From Ardenticatenaceae bacterium (GTDB lineage: Bacteria; Chloroflexota; Anaerolineae; Promineifilales; Promineifilaceae), in the NCBI GenBank assembly GCA_020634375.1, contig JACKBX010000002.1:248001-312000 (forward strand): a stretch of DNA of 64,000 nucleotides. Direction: 5' to 3'. The notes below the pieces were generated by a model, which searched no databases, was not told the origin of the DNA, and saw only the letters and a program-made list of their open reading frames with translations. Made by a program: the position numbers and the translations under genes. This document shows positions 16,555 to 25,894 of the stretch, in pieces. Position 1 is the first letter of the stretch; each line of letters begins with the position of its first letter.

Positions 16555-19071
16555 ATGTCTAAGAATTTTGATTGGCAATCATTAGAAGATGAAAAGTGGC
16601 CCCCGGAACCGAACGCGCCACAAGAACCACGCCCGCAGCGGCGCTGGCCCTGGTTAGCCCTGGTCGGGCTGTTAACCATTGTCGCCGCTGGCTGGTTTTT
16701 GTACCGGCAGGTTAACGAGCAAGTGACGGCAGCAGAAACGGCCGTGCAAACCGACCTACTTGCCAGCCACAACTTAATGTTAGAGGCCAGCAATTCGGGT
16801 GATGCAGCTCTGTTCCTGGCAATTCTGTCGGGCAGCCAGCCGTATTGGGTAGATATCCAAGAGCAGTTGGTGGTAGACGGCCGTTTGTGGGACCGCACCC
16901 CCTTCGGCCTGACCCTGGCAGAGTCCACGCAAACACCTCCAACCATCAACCTCACCCCTGACCTGCGCGAGGCTGAAGTCACGTTTAGCCTACCCTACGA
17001 AACCGAAAACGGGATAGTAGAACTACAGCATACGGCCGTGTACCGGCGCGGCTCTTCCCGCTGGTTATATTCACCTCCAAAAAGCGACTTCTGGGGCAGT
17101 TGGATAACCAATAACGGCAACATGATCACCCTCATCTACCCGCAGCGAGACGCGGAAATAGCCGAGCAATTAGCGTTCGATCTGGACGAAATGCTGCGCC
17201 AACTGTGCAGCACCCTGCCCGACATCCACTGTCCAGGCAATCTGCATGTGCTCCTGCGCTTGCACACCCAGCCGGACATTCTTGCAGAGGCATTTGACCT
17301 GGCAAATCTATTGCCGCAGGGCCTTCGATTGGCCCTGCCCACACCGTCGTTGCTGGGGCTGCCCCAAGATGATGCCGGGTATACGGCCGTTTATCATGGT
17401 TATGCCCGCCAGCTTGCTTTAGCCGTCATTGCCAATCTGGTGAATTATGAGTGCTGCGAACATGGCCCGTTTTTCCGCGCTATGGCTGATTGGCAGTTGG
17501 TAGAGTTAGGGCTACTGGAACGGCCGTTAACGCCTGACGATTACGAACAATTACTGCAAGCAGATTTCACATCCGACTGGCTCATGGACGCCTGGCGCAG
17601 CAAAGATGTCAACGAATCCGATCCCTATCTGCGTCAAATCACGGCGTTGGTTGCCTACTGGCAAGAAGGCGGCCTGACAGACAGCCTGGCAACAATGCAG
17701 CGCGATATGGACGTGGGTTACGTCCGTTGGGTAAACCGCCACGAAATTGGTGAAGACTTAGAAGGCAACGAATGGTTCCGGTTCATTTACCAGAACTCAA
17801 TTTCCGGGCAAACACCGCCGCCGCCACTGCCCCAAAACCACCTGAACATGATATGTCGCACAAATGCGGGGCAAATAGCACAAAACGAGACAAGATTGTA
17901 TGACTACGATTTTGATGCTGGAGAATGGCACGTTGTATTAGAAGTCAATGACAACGGATATGTCTCCATTGCGCCACTATTGTCGGCGGACACCTACTTT
18001 GTCAGTGAATATGGCAACTTTATTACCGACGACCCCGATACAAACATGCCATCCCTAACTACTTCACGCAGCTATGTGTGGCAGCATGGCGAGATTTTCC
18101 CGCTGTATGAAGCAAGCGACACCAACATTAACAACCTCTCCAATATTTTTTTCAATGGGTTAGACCCGCAGGAACGGTATATGGGTATCGGCTATTGGCT
18201 GCCTGCCGACCGGCACGGTCATTCACTGTTGGTTGACTTGCAAAGCTGCACAACAACAGGCTGTGAGCAGCGCGAACTACCCGGTTGGCCGATTTGGTCG
18301 CCAGACGGCACGCACATGCTCATGCAAACAGAAGAAGCCTTGAATCCTGATACAAGATGGCCGGAGTATGGCTTCTATCTGGCCGATGCAGACGGGCAAA
18401 ATCCGGTGGAAGTTGGGTTGGGGGCACGCCTGGCATGGCTGGGCACGCAAGCATTTGGGTATATCCACTGGATGAGTGAAACGGAACAAGAGTTGGTGAC
18501 TGCCGCTATCCCCACAAGCGATCCCTCCTCTGTTTCTCCGCAGACGATCCTCACCAATGCTGATTTGCTACCTGCATTGCCCTCTTTACAAAATAGAAAT
18601 GATACGGCCGTTGAATGGCTGAACTTCAGTTACTTTTTATTCACTAGCACCAGGAACGGCACGATCATTATCATTGCTTCAAACCAGATTCTGACTCAGG
18701 ATAGGGAGTTCGTCTTTCTTCTGCATGACGCAGGTCAACCTACACAATCGCTGGAATTTTTAGATGAGCATTTTGCCGGGGCGCCGCTGCTTGTTTCGCC
18801 AGACGGCCGTTGGCTCACCCTCACCCCACCCCAAAAATCTACCGCCTTCCCAGCCACCTTAACAACAACGCTAATCAACCTGGATACGGGAGAACGCCAG
18901 GAATTAACAGGCTCATACCCCTACCTCCATTACCATTGGTCACAAGAATCCGACTGGCTCATTCAAAGTTTCGAGAGTTACGCGCTGCTATATGCCCCTA
19001 GTCATGACTATCGTTACCTGGTCACGATACCAATGACGGGCTGCGAGCCGCCATTCTGGGGAACACAATAA
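16555..19071 (+). CDS. FDW-propeller membrane protein, paralog 2 of 3
   Basis: An 838-residue paralog of the preceding gene with the same order: NFDWQSLEDEKW signature, Pro/Arg-rich tail, membrane helix (about 30-50), NTF2-like region (YRQVNEQV...LASHNLMLEASNSGDAALFLAILSGS), degenerate peptidase-MA-like block (ITLIYPQRDAEIAEQLAFDL; LPTPSLLGLPQDDAGYTAVYHGYARQLA, then VIANLVNYECC in place of HExxH), and a TolB-like propeller (PIWSPDGTHMLMQ; LVSPDGRWLTLTPP). The YECC/WECC pair is shared with paralog 1 only. Two bases separate its stop from paralog 3, so the two are one transcript. Confidence 0.82.
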   Translation: MSKNFDWQSLEDEKWPPEPNAPQEPRPQRRWPWLALVGLLTIVAAGWFLYRQVNEQVTAAETAVQTDLLASHNLMLEASNSGDAALFLAILSGSQPYWVDIQEQLVVDGRLWDRTPFGLTLAESTQTPPTINLTPDLREAEVTFSLPYETENGIVELQHTAVYRRGSSRWLYSPPKSDFWGSWITNNGNMITLIYPQRDAEIAEQLAFDLDEMLRQLCSTLPDIHCPGNLHVLLRLHTQPDILAEAFDLANLLPQGLRLALPTPSLLGLPQDDAGYTAVYHGYARQLALAVIANLVNYECCEHGPFFRAMADWQLVELGLLERPLTPDDYEQLLQADFTSDWLMDAWRSKDVNESDPYLRQITALVAYWQEGGLTDSLATMQRDMDVGYVRWVNRHEIGEDLEGNEWFRFIYQNSISGQTPPPPLPQNHLNMICRTNAGQIAQNETRLYDYDFDAGEWHVVLEVNDNGYVSIAPLLSADTYFVSEYGNFITDDPDTNMPSLTTSRSYVWQHGEIFPLYEASDTNINNLSNIFFNGLDPQERYMGIGYWLPADRHGHSLLVDLQSCTTTGCEQRELPGWPIWSPDGTHMLMQTEEALNPDTRWPEYGFYLADADGQNPVEVGLGARLAWLGTQAFGYIHWMSETEQELVTAAIPTSDPSSVSPQTILTNADLLPALPSLQNRNDTAVEWLNFSYFLFTSTRNGTIIIIASNQILTQDREFVFLLHDAGQPTQSLEFLDEHFAGAPLLVSPDGRWLTLTPPQKSTAFPATLTTTLINLDTGERQELTGSYPYLHYHWSQESDWLIQSFESYALLYAPSHDYRYLVTIPMTGCEPPFWGTQ

Positions 19072-19073
19072 TC

Positions 19074-21350
19074 ATGGCAAAGTTTGATTGGCGCACAGAT
19101 GAAGATGCACCCTGGGAAGAAGAGATACGGGCAGAACGGCCGTTGCCCACACCCCGCCGCCGTTACGGGCTGCTCATCATCCCCCTGCTAATCATGGTCA
19201 TCGCCGGAGGGATATACTTGCTGGTACACCGCGTTGACCAGCAGGTAACGGCCGCCACACAAAACGTATCCAGTGACGTGCTAGCCGTTCACCAACTGCT
19301 GGCAGAAGCCGCCCAGGCCGAAGACACAGAGTTGTTTGCTGCCCAACTCGATTCGCAAGACTCCCTCTGGTTTGATACCGCGCAATCCCTTTTGGAGCAA
19401 AACTTATTTCACAACCGCGCCTCATTCTGGTTATGGGTAGACCCCTCACAAACGGCCGAATCCCCCACTGTTACCCTTTCACCAGACCTGACGGAAGCAA
19501 CTGTCACGGAACGCCTGCCCTACCTGACAAAAACAGCCAGCAACGAGACCGAAACCATCTGGCTGGAGCAAACAGCCCATTATGTGCTCGATAACGACCA
19601 CTGGCTTCTCACCGCGCTGCCCGACGACGAAACATTTTGGGGTAAATGGCGCACAGTGGAAGGGCGCTACGTGACAATAACATATTCGGAACGCGACAGC
19701 GCGATTGGGGCACAGTTGGCAATTGATTTGGATGCATATGTGGCACAACTTTGTGCAGAAACGGCCGTTCCCTGCCGCCCCAACCTCGAATTCCGCCTGC
19801 GCCTCTCTCGTGAATTCACCAATCTGCTCATCCTGGCCCAAAGCTACCGCCAAATCAACACCGTCAGCATGTCCCTGCCCAGCGTTTACCGCATGGACTT
19901 GCCCACGCCCACACTGCTGGGCTGGCCCAGCGACGATGCCAGCTACCAGGCACTGCTGCGCGGCTATGCCAGTTGGGTAACGGCCGTCCTCACCGATAGG
20001 CTAACACGAGGCAACGACACAGTTCCCGACCGGTTCATCCTCGACCAATTAGTGCAAATCGGGCTAGAGCTGCCGCCTGCACCTAACTTCAACCTGCTAC
20101 CGCAAGAACCGCCCCCCATCCCCCTGCCCAACCAAGACCTTCTCGTCTCCTGCAAAGCAAATGGCGCATCCGACCTGTGGGTCTACCAACTCGACAGTAA
20201 CATCTGGTTGGACGCGCAAAACGTCATGGGACAGCTAGACCCCTTCTTAAACATCACGTTGGCATGGCCGCTGCCCAGTGATGAAGGCGTGCTGCTCTTT
20301 TTGCGTCGCGTTGTAAATGGCGACTACCATTCACAAGTCGTGTTGTGGGCCAATGGCACAGAAACCATACTGGCAGACACGGCCGAATCCTTTGAAGTAG
20401 CTGCCTGGCTTGCACCGCGCATGTCGCGCAACGGCCGTTACCTGCTCCTTTACCAGCTCATCTTCAACGAAGACGACACCGCAGACTCAGATGTAGAACA
20501 ACGCTTCTGGCTGCTTGACTTGCAAGCGTGCATTGCCGGGGAATGTGTATTGCAAGAAACAGACGGCGTGCCTTTCTGGTCGCCGGATGAGCGGCACAAC
20601 CTTGTTGTCAGCATCGGCCCCTGGCCCGTCAACTTGCGCCTCAATGACAGCAGCGGCACAGAAATTGGCGTCATCGGCAAGGGGTGGGACCCATTCTGGT
20701 TGGATGACACCCGCTTTGGCTACGTGCGTACCGCCGCCCAAGCCGAAGAATTCCAGGCAGGCAATCCCGTGGAAATTGTCCTCACAGATGTCACCCGTGT
20801 CGAAGATGAGCCTACCATTTTACTGACAACCGCAGACTTCACGGCACTAGAATTAGGCCCGATGAGCCGTGTAACGGCCGTTGATCAACGCATCTTCGTC
20901 AACGACATCTTGCCCGTACCGGGCCGCGACGAACTGATTATCAGCCTCGTTACCTGGTCGGCAGAACCAGTGACAAACACATCCATCGCCCAATACTTTT
21001 ACGCCTACGACATCGCCACCGATTCCCTGACGCCCCTCTTCCCCACAACAGATACGACCACTTACCCGCTCTCATTTGCGCAAGACGGCCGTTTCCTCAC
21101 CGTATTCACCGCCGGAAACAGCAACTGGCATCTCAACCTCTACGACATGCAAACAGCCAACATGCTGCAATACAACATCACCCCCACCCAAGAATACCCA
21201 TTACCCGGCCTGGATTGGTCAGCCGATGAAGCATGGTTGGTTATTGCCGACGAACGCATGTTACGGCTGATTGCCCCCGCCCACGACTATGAATACACCA
21301 TTTTCCACAACTACACCGGCTGCCGTTCCGCCAACTGGATAAGCAACTAG
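19074..21350 (+). CDS. FDW-propeller membrane protein, paralog 3 of 3
   Basis: A 758-residue paralog with the KFDWRTDEDAPWEEE signature, one membrane helix (about 29-48), an NTF2-like region, the peptidase-MA-like block (VTITYSERDSAIGAQLAIDL; LPTPTLLGWPSDDASYQALLRGYASWV) and a TolB-like propeller (PFWSPDERHNLVV; SFAQDGRFLTVF). It lacks the Cys-Cys pair of the other two and about 80 residues of the helical segment that follows it, so it is the most diverged copy. The HExxH position reads LTDRLTR. Role unknown. Confidence 0.82.
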   Translation: MAKFDWRTDEDAPWEEEIRAERPLPTPRRRYGLLIIPLLIMVIAGGIYLLVHRVDQQVTAATQNVSSDVLAVHQLLAEAAQAEDTELFAAQLDSQDSLWFDTAQSLLEQNLFHNRASFWLWVDPSQTAESPTVTLSPDLTEATVTERLPYLTKTASNETETIWLEQTAHYVLDNDHWLLTALPDDETFWGKWRTVEGRYVTITYSERDSAIGAQLAIDLDAYVAQLCAETAVPCRPNLEFRLRLSREFTNLLILAQSYRQINTVSMSLPSVYRMDLPTPTLLGWPSDDASYQALLRGYASWVTAVLTDRLTRGNDTVPDRFILDQLVQIGLELPPAPNFNLLPQEPPPIPLPNQDLLVSCKANGASDLWVYQLDSNIWLDAQNVMGQLDPFLNITLAWPLPSDEGVLLFLRRVVNGDYHSQVVLWANGTETILADTAESFEVAAWLAPRMSRNGRYLLLYQLIFNEDDTADSDVEQRFWLLDLQACIAGECVLQETDGVPFWSPDERHNLVVSIGPWPVNLRLNDSSGTEIGVIGKGWDPFWLDDTRFGYVRTAAQAEEFQAGNPVEIVLTDVTRVEDEPTILLTTADFTALELGPMSRVTAVDQRIFVNDILPVPGRDELIISLVTWSAEPVTNTSIAQYFYAYDIATDSLTPLFPTTDTTTYPLSFAQDGRFLTVFTAGNSNWHLNLYDMQTANMLQYNITPTQEYPLPGLDWSADEAWLVIADERMLRLIAPAHDYEYTIFHNYTGCRSANWISN

Positions 21351-21410
21351 CCGTTAGCTGTTAGCCATTAGCCCTCAAGCAACTGCTAACAGCTAAAAGC
21401 TAAAGTCTAA
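21347..21410. repeat. Heptamer island, TTAGCCA words
   Basis: TAGCCGTTAGCTGTTAGCCATTAGCCC followed by GCTAACAGCTAAAAGCTAAAGTCTAA. The left arm contains the stop codon of paralog 3. A matching island lies at 22195-22246, so the methyltransferase gene is bracketed by copies of the same word. Confidence 0.85.
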
Positions 21411-21415
21411 ACGCT

Positions 21416-22207
21416 ATGAACAAGAACATTCAAACTCAATTCGGCCGTGCGGCCGCTGATTATGCTGTGAGTCAGGTACATGCGCAGGGAGGCAGCCTGC
21501 CCCTTTTGCTGGAAATGCTCCTGCCGCAGCCGCACTGGCGCGTGCTGGATGTGGCAACGGGTGCAGGACACACGGCACACCTGGTAGCCCCGCACGTGGC
21601 CCAAGTGATTGCCGCCGACCTGACTGAGCCGATGCTGGCGCAAACGCGCCGCAGTGCCGCAGCCAAAGGGCTGGTCAATCTGCAAGTGACAGGGGGCGAC
21701 GCCATCGCTCTGCCTTTTGCCGCACACAGCTTTGACGTGATGACGTGCAGACTGGCGGCGCATCATTTTGCGGGAATGGCTGCGTTCCTGGGCGAAGCCA
21801 AACGCCTGTTAAAACCGGGTGGCCTATTGGCGCTGGCCGATACCATCGTGCCCGGCAGTCGGCTGCGCGGCCGAAAGGCCAAACTGCTGCGAGCAGCAGG
21901 CGAGTACGTCAATGCGTTTGAAAAGCTAAGAGACCCCAGTCACGGCCGTAATCTCTCCCTCCATGAATGGCAAAACGCTCTGGATGCCGCAGGGTTTGTC
22001 ATCCAACACGAAGAACAGCTTTCCATGAAGCTGGACTTCGACGACTATGCCGACCGTATGCGCGTATCCCCCGCCAACAAGCTGCGCCTGCGGGCCATGC
22101 TCCTGCAAGCCCCCCTTCCCGTCACAGAGTTTTTGACGCCCCAAGTGACGGGGGATAGAATCGCCTTTCATTTTACAGAAGCGGTTTTTGTGGCAGTTAG
22201 CCATTAG
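21416..22207 (+). CDS. Class I SAM-dependent methyltransferase
   Basis: A 263-residue UbiE/YcgJ-like enzyme. Motif I VLDVATGAGHTAHLVAP binds SAM (about residues 43-59), with an acidic residue in VIAADLTEPML (motif II), GDAIALPFAAHSFDVMTCRLAAHHF (motif IV region) and LKPGGLLALADTI (motif VI). The substrate is unknown; methyl acceptors of this group include quinones and small metabolites. It sits alone between two TTAGCCA heptamer islands, which suggests it forms its own unit rather than an operon with miaB. ATG 21416 gives the normal family start. Confidence 0.88.
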   Translation: MNKNIQTQFGRAAADYAVSQVHAQGGSLPLLLEMLLPQPHWRVLDVATGAGHTAHLVAPHVAQVIAADLTEPMLAQTRRSAAAKGLVNLQVTGGDAIALPFAAHSFDVMTCRLAAHHFAGMAAFLGEAKRLLKPGGLLALADTIVPGSRLRGRKAKLLRAAGEYVNAFEKLRDPSHGRNLSLHEWQNALDAAGFVIQHEEQLSMKLDFDDYADRMRVSPANKLRLRAMLLQAPLPVTEFLTPQVTGDRIAFHFTEAVFVAVSH

Positions 22208-22246
22208 CTTTTAGCCTTTAGCTAATTGCTAACAGCTAATAGCTAC
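22195..22246. repeat. Heptamer island, TTAGCCA words
   Basis: GTTAGCCATTAGCTTTTAGCCTTTAGC followed by complements (TTGCTAACAGCTAATAGC). It overlaps the end of the methyltransferase gene: the stop codon at 22205-22207 lies within the repeat. Confidence 0.85.
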
Positions 22247-22260
22247 CATGCAACCGCACA

Positions 22261-23646
22261 ATGGACAGATATATGAGCAAAAAATACCACTTTTGGATCA
22301 CGGGATGCCAGATGAATTATGCCGATGCGCGACGGGTGGCGACGGAGCTGGAAAAGCTGGGTTACAAATCTACGCAAAACAGCGATGAAGCCGATGTGAT
22401 GATTCTGCAAACCTGCACCGTGCGCCAACAGTCCGAAGATAAGGCTTACGGCCGTTTGCATAACTTGAAACATCTAAAAGAGCAGCGTCCAGACCTGACC
22501 ATTGCCGTAATGGGCTGTGTGGTCGGGGTGCGCGGCAACGAGGTGCTGGAAGAGCGCTTCCCCTACGTGGATGTGTTTATGGAACCTTCTACCGATGGAA
22601 TGCCGCTGGTGAGCCACCTGACGCAAGGGGATGTGCAGGCGTTTGAAACGGCCGTTACAGAACAACGACATGCCTGGCAAGATGGCGGCGTCCTGCTGCC
22701 CGCCCATCAACTGGGCAAAATGGTCTCCGCGCCTGTGGCCATTGTTTATGGCTGCTCCCATGCCTGCGCCTTCTGCATCATTCCGCAAAAACGCGGCAAA
22801 GAGCGCAGCCGTCCTGTGGGCGAAATCGCTGCCGAAGTACGCTCATTAGCCACGCAAGGCGTGAAAGAAGTAGTGCTGCTGGGGCAAATCGTAGACCGTT
22901 ACGGCTACGATGTAGATAATGGCCCCGATTTGGCCGACCTGCTGCGCGTCATTAACGAAATTGATGGCATCGAGCGCGTCCGCTTCCTCACCAGCCATCC
23001 TAATTACATGACCGATAAAATCCTCTACGCCGTGCGCGATTTGCCTAAAGTGATGCCGCAAATCGAGGTGCCTATTCAGGCTGGAGATGACACGGTGTTG
23101 GAGAATATGAAGCGCGGTTACACGCAGCAGCAGTACCGCGACCTGGTACACCGCATCCGTGACATCGTCCCCGATGCCGCCATTCACACCGACATCATCG
23201 TCGGCTTCCCCGGCGAGACGGAAGCGCAGTTCCAGCAAACGTATGACGTGTTATCAAACTTACGCCTGGACAAGATTCACCTGGCCCGCTACAGCCCACG
23301 CCCCGGCACGGTCAGCGCCCGCCGCATGAAAGATGATGTGCTTGATGACGAGAAACGCCGCCGCTTCCATTTGATTGAAGCGCTTAACGCCGAAGTGTCA
23401 CAAGAAAAGATGCAGCAATGGCTAGGCCAAACGGTAGAGGTGTTGGTGGAAGATAAGCACAAGGGTAAGTGGCGCGGACGCACGCCGCACAATAAGCTGG
23501 TCTTCTTTGAAGACCCCCGCTCGCTGCGCGGCGAGTTGGTGCAGGTGCATGTCAGTCACACGGGTGCGTGGAGTATGTCGGGAACGGCCGTTGATGCTCC
23601 CCAGCCAGAAGAAGCTAACAGCATCCCGTTGACACTGATGTCGTGA
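22261..23646 (+). CDS. miaB: tRNA-2-methylthio-N6-dimethylallyladenosine synthase MiaB
   Basis: A 461-residue radical-SAM methylthiotransferase that adds the 2-methylthio group to i6A37 of tRNA. The N-terminal UPF0004 domain carries the three cluster-binding cysteines Cys16, Cys52 and Cys86; the radical-SAM cluster motif is Cys165-SHA-Cys169-AF-Cys172, followed by IIPQKRGKERSR. A C-terminal TRAM domain follows (GQTVEVLVED). The C-terminal tail is slightly long. The start may be ATG 22261 or 22273; neither has a clear Shine-Dalgarno sequence. RimO and MtaB are excluded on the TGCQMNYADARR opening and overall layout, though subfamily assignment rests on motifs only. Confidence 0.92.
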   Translation: MDRYMSKKYHFWITGCQMNYADARRVATELEKLGYKSTQNSDEADVMILQTCTVRQQSEDKAYGRLHNLKHLKEQRPDLTIAVMGCVVGVRGNEVLEERFPYVDVFMEPSTDGMPLVSHLTQGDVQAFETAVTEQRHAWQDGGVLLPAHQLGKMVSAPVAIVYGCSHACAFCIIPQKRGKERSRPVGEIAAEVRSLATQGVKEVVLLGQIVDRYGYDVDNGPDLADLLRVINEIDGIERVRFLTSHPNYMTDKILYAVRDLPKVMPQIEVPIQAGDDTVLENMKRGYTQQQYRDLVHRIRDIVPDAAIHTDIIVGFPGETEAQFQQTYDVLSNLRLDKIHLARYSPRPGTVSARRMKDDVLDDEKRRRFHLIEALNAEVSQEKMQQWLGQTVEVLVEDKHKGKWRGRTPHNKLVFFEDPRSLRGELVQVHVSHTGAWSMSGTAVDAPQPEEANSIPLTLMS

Positions 23647-23677
23647 TACAAATCTTCAACAATGATTAGGAGCCAAA

Positions 23678-23794
23678 GTGAACATTCAGCTTATGGCCGG
23701 CTATGGTTGGTCTATAAACAAAGGCTCATCTGTCAGGTACCCTACTAACCAGTATGGCATGTTCGTCTCAGGTTCAACACCCAATTCAATTTGA
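23678..23794 (+). pseudogene. Orphan gene start cut at the edge of the AT-rich block
   Basis: TAGGAG (23667-23672) sits five bases before GTG 23678, an excellent initiation signal just downstream of miaB. The frame runs VNIQLMAGYGWSINKG and then continues for about 20 more codons antisense to the 3' end of the next gene before a stop at 23792. The simplest reading is a gene whose 5' end survives and whose body was replaced when the AT-richer block starting near 23700 arrived. I did not find the missing part. Confidence 0.4.
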
Positions 23795-25566
23795 ATAGAT
23801 TCGTATGGGTAATTTCCCATTTCATAATAGCCTGCACGAAAAGGATCATTTCCAAACAAACTCTTCGTACAAAAAGCATCCGAGCACGGTGTCAATACCA
23901 ATTGCAACTCTGTTTCCGGTTCTTGTAAGAAATTAGCGCCAGGATTTAATGGATCAAACCAGCGGCGGAATGTAAAAGGGACATTCGGTGGATTGATACG
24001 AATGTCATATTGTAAAATCGCGTCGTACCTGTCTGACAAATCACCCTCTGTAGATATAGGGACAACAAACTCGCCATCGCCAGCCCAATAGATTGCCATA
24101 TACTTTGTCGGCCAGAAATTCTCGTCATCCATATGAGCAAGTCCATCGTAAGGATAAATTTCCATCGAATCATATGGAATCCCGAAAGTCTCGTGCATAA
24201 TCCTAAAGAAGAGAATGCTGTCCAGCATATCAGTGCCGCCTTCGCCCATTCCCTCGTAACGAACATCCACCAAATCTAATATATCGACAGGAGAAATCGG
24301 TGGGCCGGACATGGTTATCAGCATGAATCCATCTGTAACATATATCCCAAGCCCTCCCTCGGTATAAACAAGCATGTGTGAATCAGCACAGGTTAATTCA
24401 TTTCCGCAGCCGGGCCAATATTGATTACTATAGTCTTCTGCATATATTTCTGGTTCCCCAAGTCCAAGGAAGCCCTCTGAGGGAAGCTTCTCAAGGATGC
24501 CTTCAACTGTTATATGGGGGTCTTCAGCAATTGCAATGGGAGCATCACGGTCATTCCCAAACCCAAGCAAAACCACTGCACTGACCAATATTTCAAACTG
24601 CCCCATTCCAGATGAAGTTCCTAAATCAAGCCCGACGATATTGGCAAACTCAGCAGTTCCAGCGGCTGTACTCGTATCAATATTCCTATTCTCCATAGCA
24701 AGCAGGAGTTTTTCCCAGGGGTTTAATACGAGCAATAAATCAGGTTCCAAATGAAAAGAATCGTTTTCTATCTCGGACGGCTCTGTATCTACTACGTCAA
24801 TGGCTTGGTTTGCACGGGTTTCAAATGTAACGACCAGTGAACTGCTTGCCTGGTTATTCCCCTCTCTAGTATAGAAACTTTCGACAGTCTGAAAGACATT
24901 TGCTGAAAGCCTCAAGCCGTATTCGTCAAGTTCGCCACTGACCCACTTCTGGACAATCTCAGTGACGGGAAAGGACATGGACTGGTTAACTTCATCCAAA
25001 TTATAGTTAACGGCCGTTGTTGCATCGTAAGCGGGTTGGGAATCTGCGACAACAATATTCTCATCCCAGAATGTCGTAATTGGGTGGATTGTAAATGGAA
25101 AGCCCCAAAAAACCGTTTCATCGGCCGTTATGTGAAGGTTGGCCTCAAGTATTGCCGCATCTTGCGGTAAATAATTGAATATGTCGAAATCTAATAACGC
25201 CACATACGCATTCCCATCCGAATCTCCGCCTAATGTGAATGTATCTTGTTGACCATAGTTAGTGGCCGAGGCATTAGGGTGTGCATAGATAAACGTATCA
25301 CCAGACACAGGAATGGTAATGGTTTCTTGGATGGGTTGAGGTGTCACTGCGGGTGTAGAGGAAGCTGCTAGGGTCGCTGTGGGAACGACAACTGTTGAAG
25401 TAGGAATTGGTGTACTGGTTGGTGAGGAAACAGGTGATTCAACAGTTGGCATTTGTGTCGCCGCTTCTGGTGTCACGTCAGATGAAGAACAGGTAACCAA
25501 AAGCATGATAGCGGCTATGAAAAGGAACGCAAGGATAAATTGGGCTGGCTGGGCTGGCTTTGTCAT
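23701..25566 (-). CDS. Lipoprotein with DNRLRE-type domain
   Basis: ATG 25566 gives a 621-residue protein that opens with a signal peptide and lipobox LLVTC; an upstream in-frame ATG at 25677 would add an untypical 37 residues. After a Ser/Thr/Pro-rich linker (about 30-85) comes a DNRLRE/CBM96-like beta-sandwich (DTFIYAHPNASATNYGQQDTFTLGG; AYVALLDFDIFNYLPQDAAILEANLHI; ITEIVQKWVSG). The C-terminal about 380 residues, rich in aromatic and acidic residues, match nothing I recognise. Likely surface-exposed. AT-richer than its neighbours, with only one ACGGCCGT. Confidence 0.78.
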   Translation of the reverse strand: MTKPAQPAQFILAFLFIAAIMLLVTCSSSDVTPEAATQMPTVESPVSSPTSTPIPTSTVVVPTATLAASSTPAVTPQPIQETITIPVSGDTFIYAHPNASATNYGQQDTFTLGGDSDGNAYVALLDFDIFNYLPQDAAILEANLHITADETVFWGFPFTIHPITTFWDENIVVADSQPAYDATTAVNYNLDEVNQSMSFPVTEIVQKWVSGELDEYGLRLSANVFQTVESFYTREGNNQASSSLVVTFETRANQAIDVVDTEPSEIENDSFHLEPDLLLVLNPWEKLLLAMENRNIDTSTAAGTAEFANIVGLDLGTSSGMGQFEILVSAVVLLGFGNDRDAPIAIAEDPHITVEGILEKLPSEGFLGLGEPEIYAEDYSNQYWPGCGNELTCADSHMLVYTEGGLGIYVTDGFMLITMSGPPISPVDILDLVDVRYEGMGEGGTDMLDSILFFRIMHETFGIPYDSMEIYPYDGLAHMDDENFWPTKYMAIYWAGDGEFVVPISTEGDLSDRYDAILQYDIRINPPNVPFTFRRWFDPLNPGANFLQEPETELQLVLTPCSDAFCTKSLFGNDPFRAGYYEMGNYPYESIQIELGVEPETNMPYWLVGYLTDEPLFIDQP

Positions 25567-25660
25567 AAGATTTCTCACTACATTCAGAAGCGGGCGAGGT
25601 GAAACGGTGAAGAGATGAGGCCATCCATTTTGCCAAAATCCTTTCCGCACCATCCTGCCC

Positions 25661-25894
25661 CTACGGCATTTGCTCAATAATTTGCATCGTGGCGACGGAC
25701 ACGGCCGTTACCCTTCCCACCAACTCCACCACATCCTCTTTATAATCGGCAAAACGGTAGATGTTAAACTGCTCGCGGATGGTCGGGTCGCGGGGTTTAC
25801 ACACGCTGCTCTCTTTGCGCGTACCGCCATAACGAATGCTCTTTTCAACCTGAGCATGGTATTGTGGAATAAGTTGGATAAATATACTCTCTAT
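25661..25894 (-). pseudogene. 5'-truncated coding remnant
   Basis: On the minus strand an open frame without a usable start codon runs for 77 codons and ends at TAG 25663-25661. Its tail reads VEKSIRYGGTRKESSVCKPR and, further on, FNIYRFADYKEDVVELVGRV. It is GC-richer than the genes on either side, contains an ACGGCCGT, and has normal-looking amino acid use, so it resembles the C-terminus of a real gene whose 5' part is gone. I do not recognise the family. The rest of the 25567-25890 gap holds no other gene. Confidence 0.5.

Noticed and set aside
13993..21350. Active zinc peptidases
   Set aside because: None of the three paralogs has an HExxH motif at the expected position.
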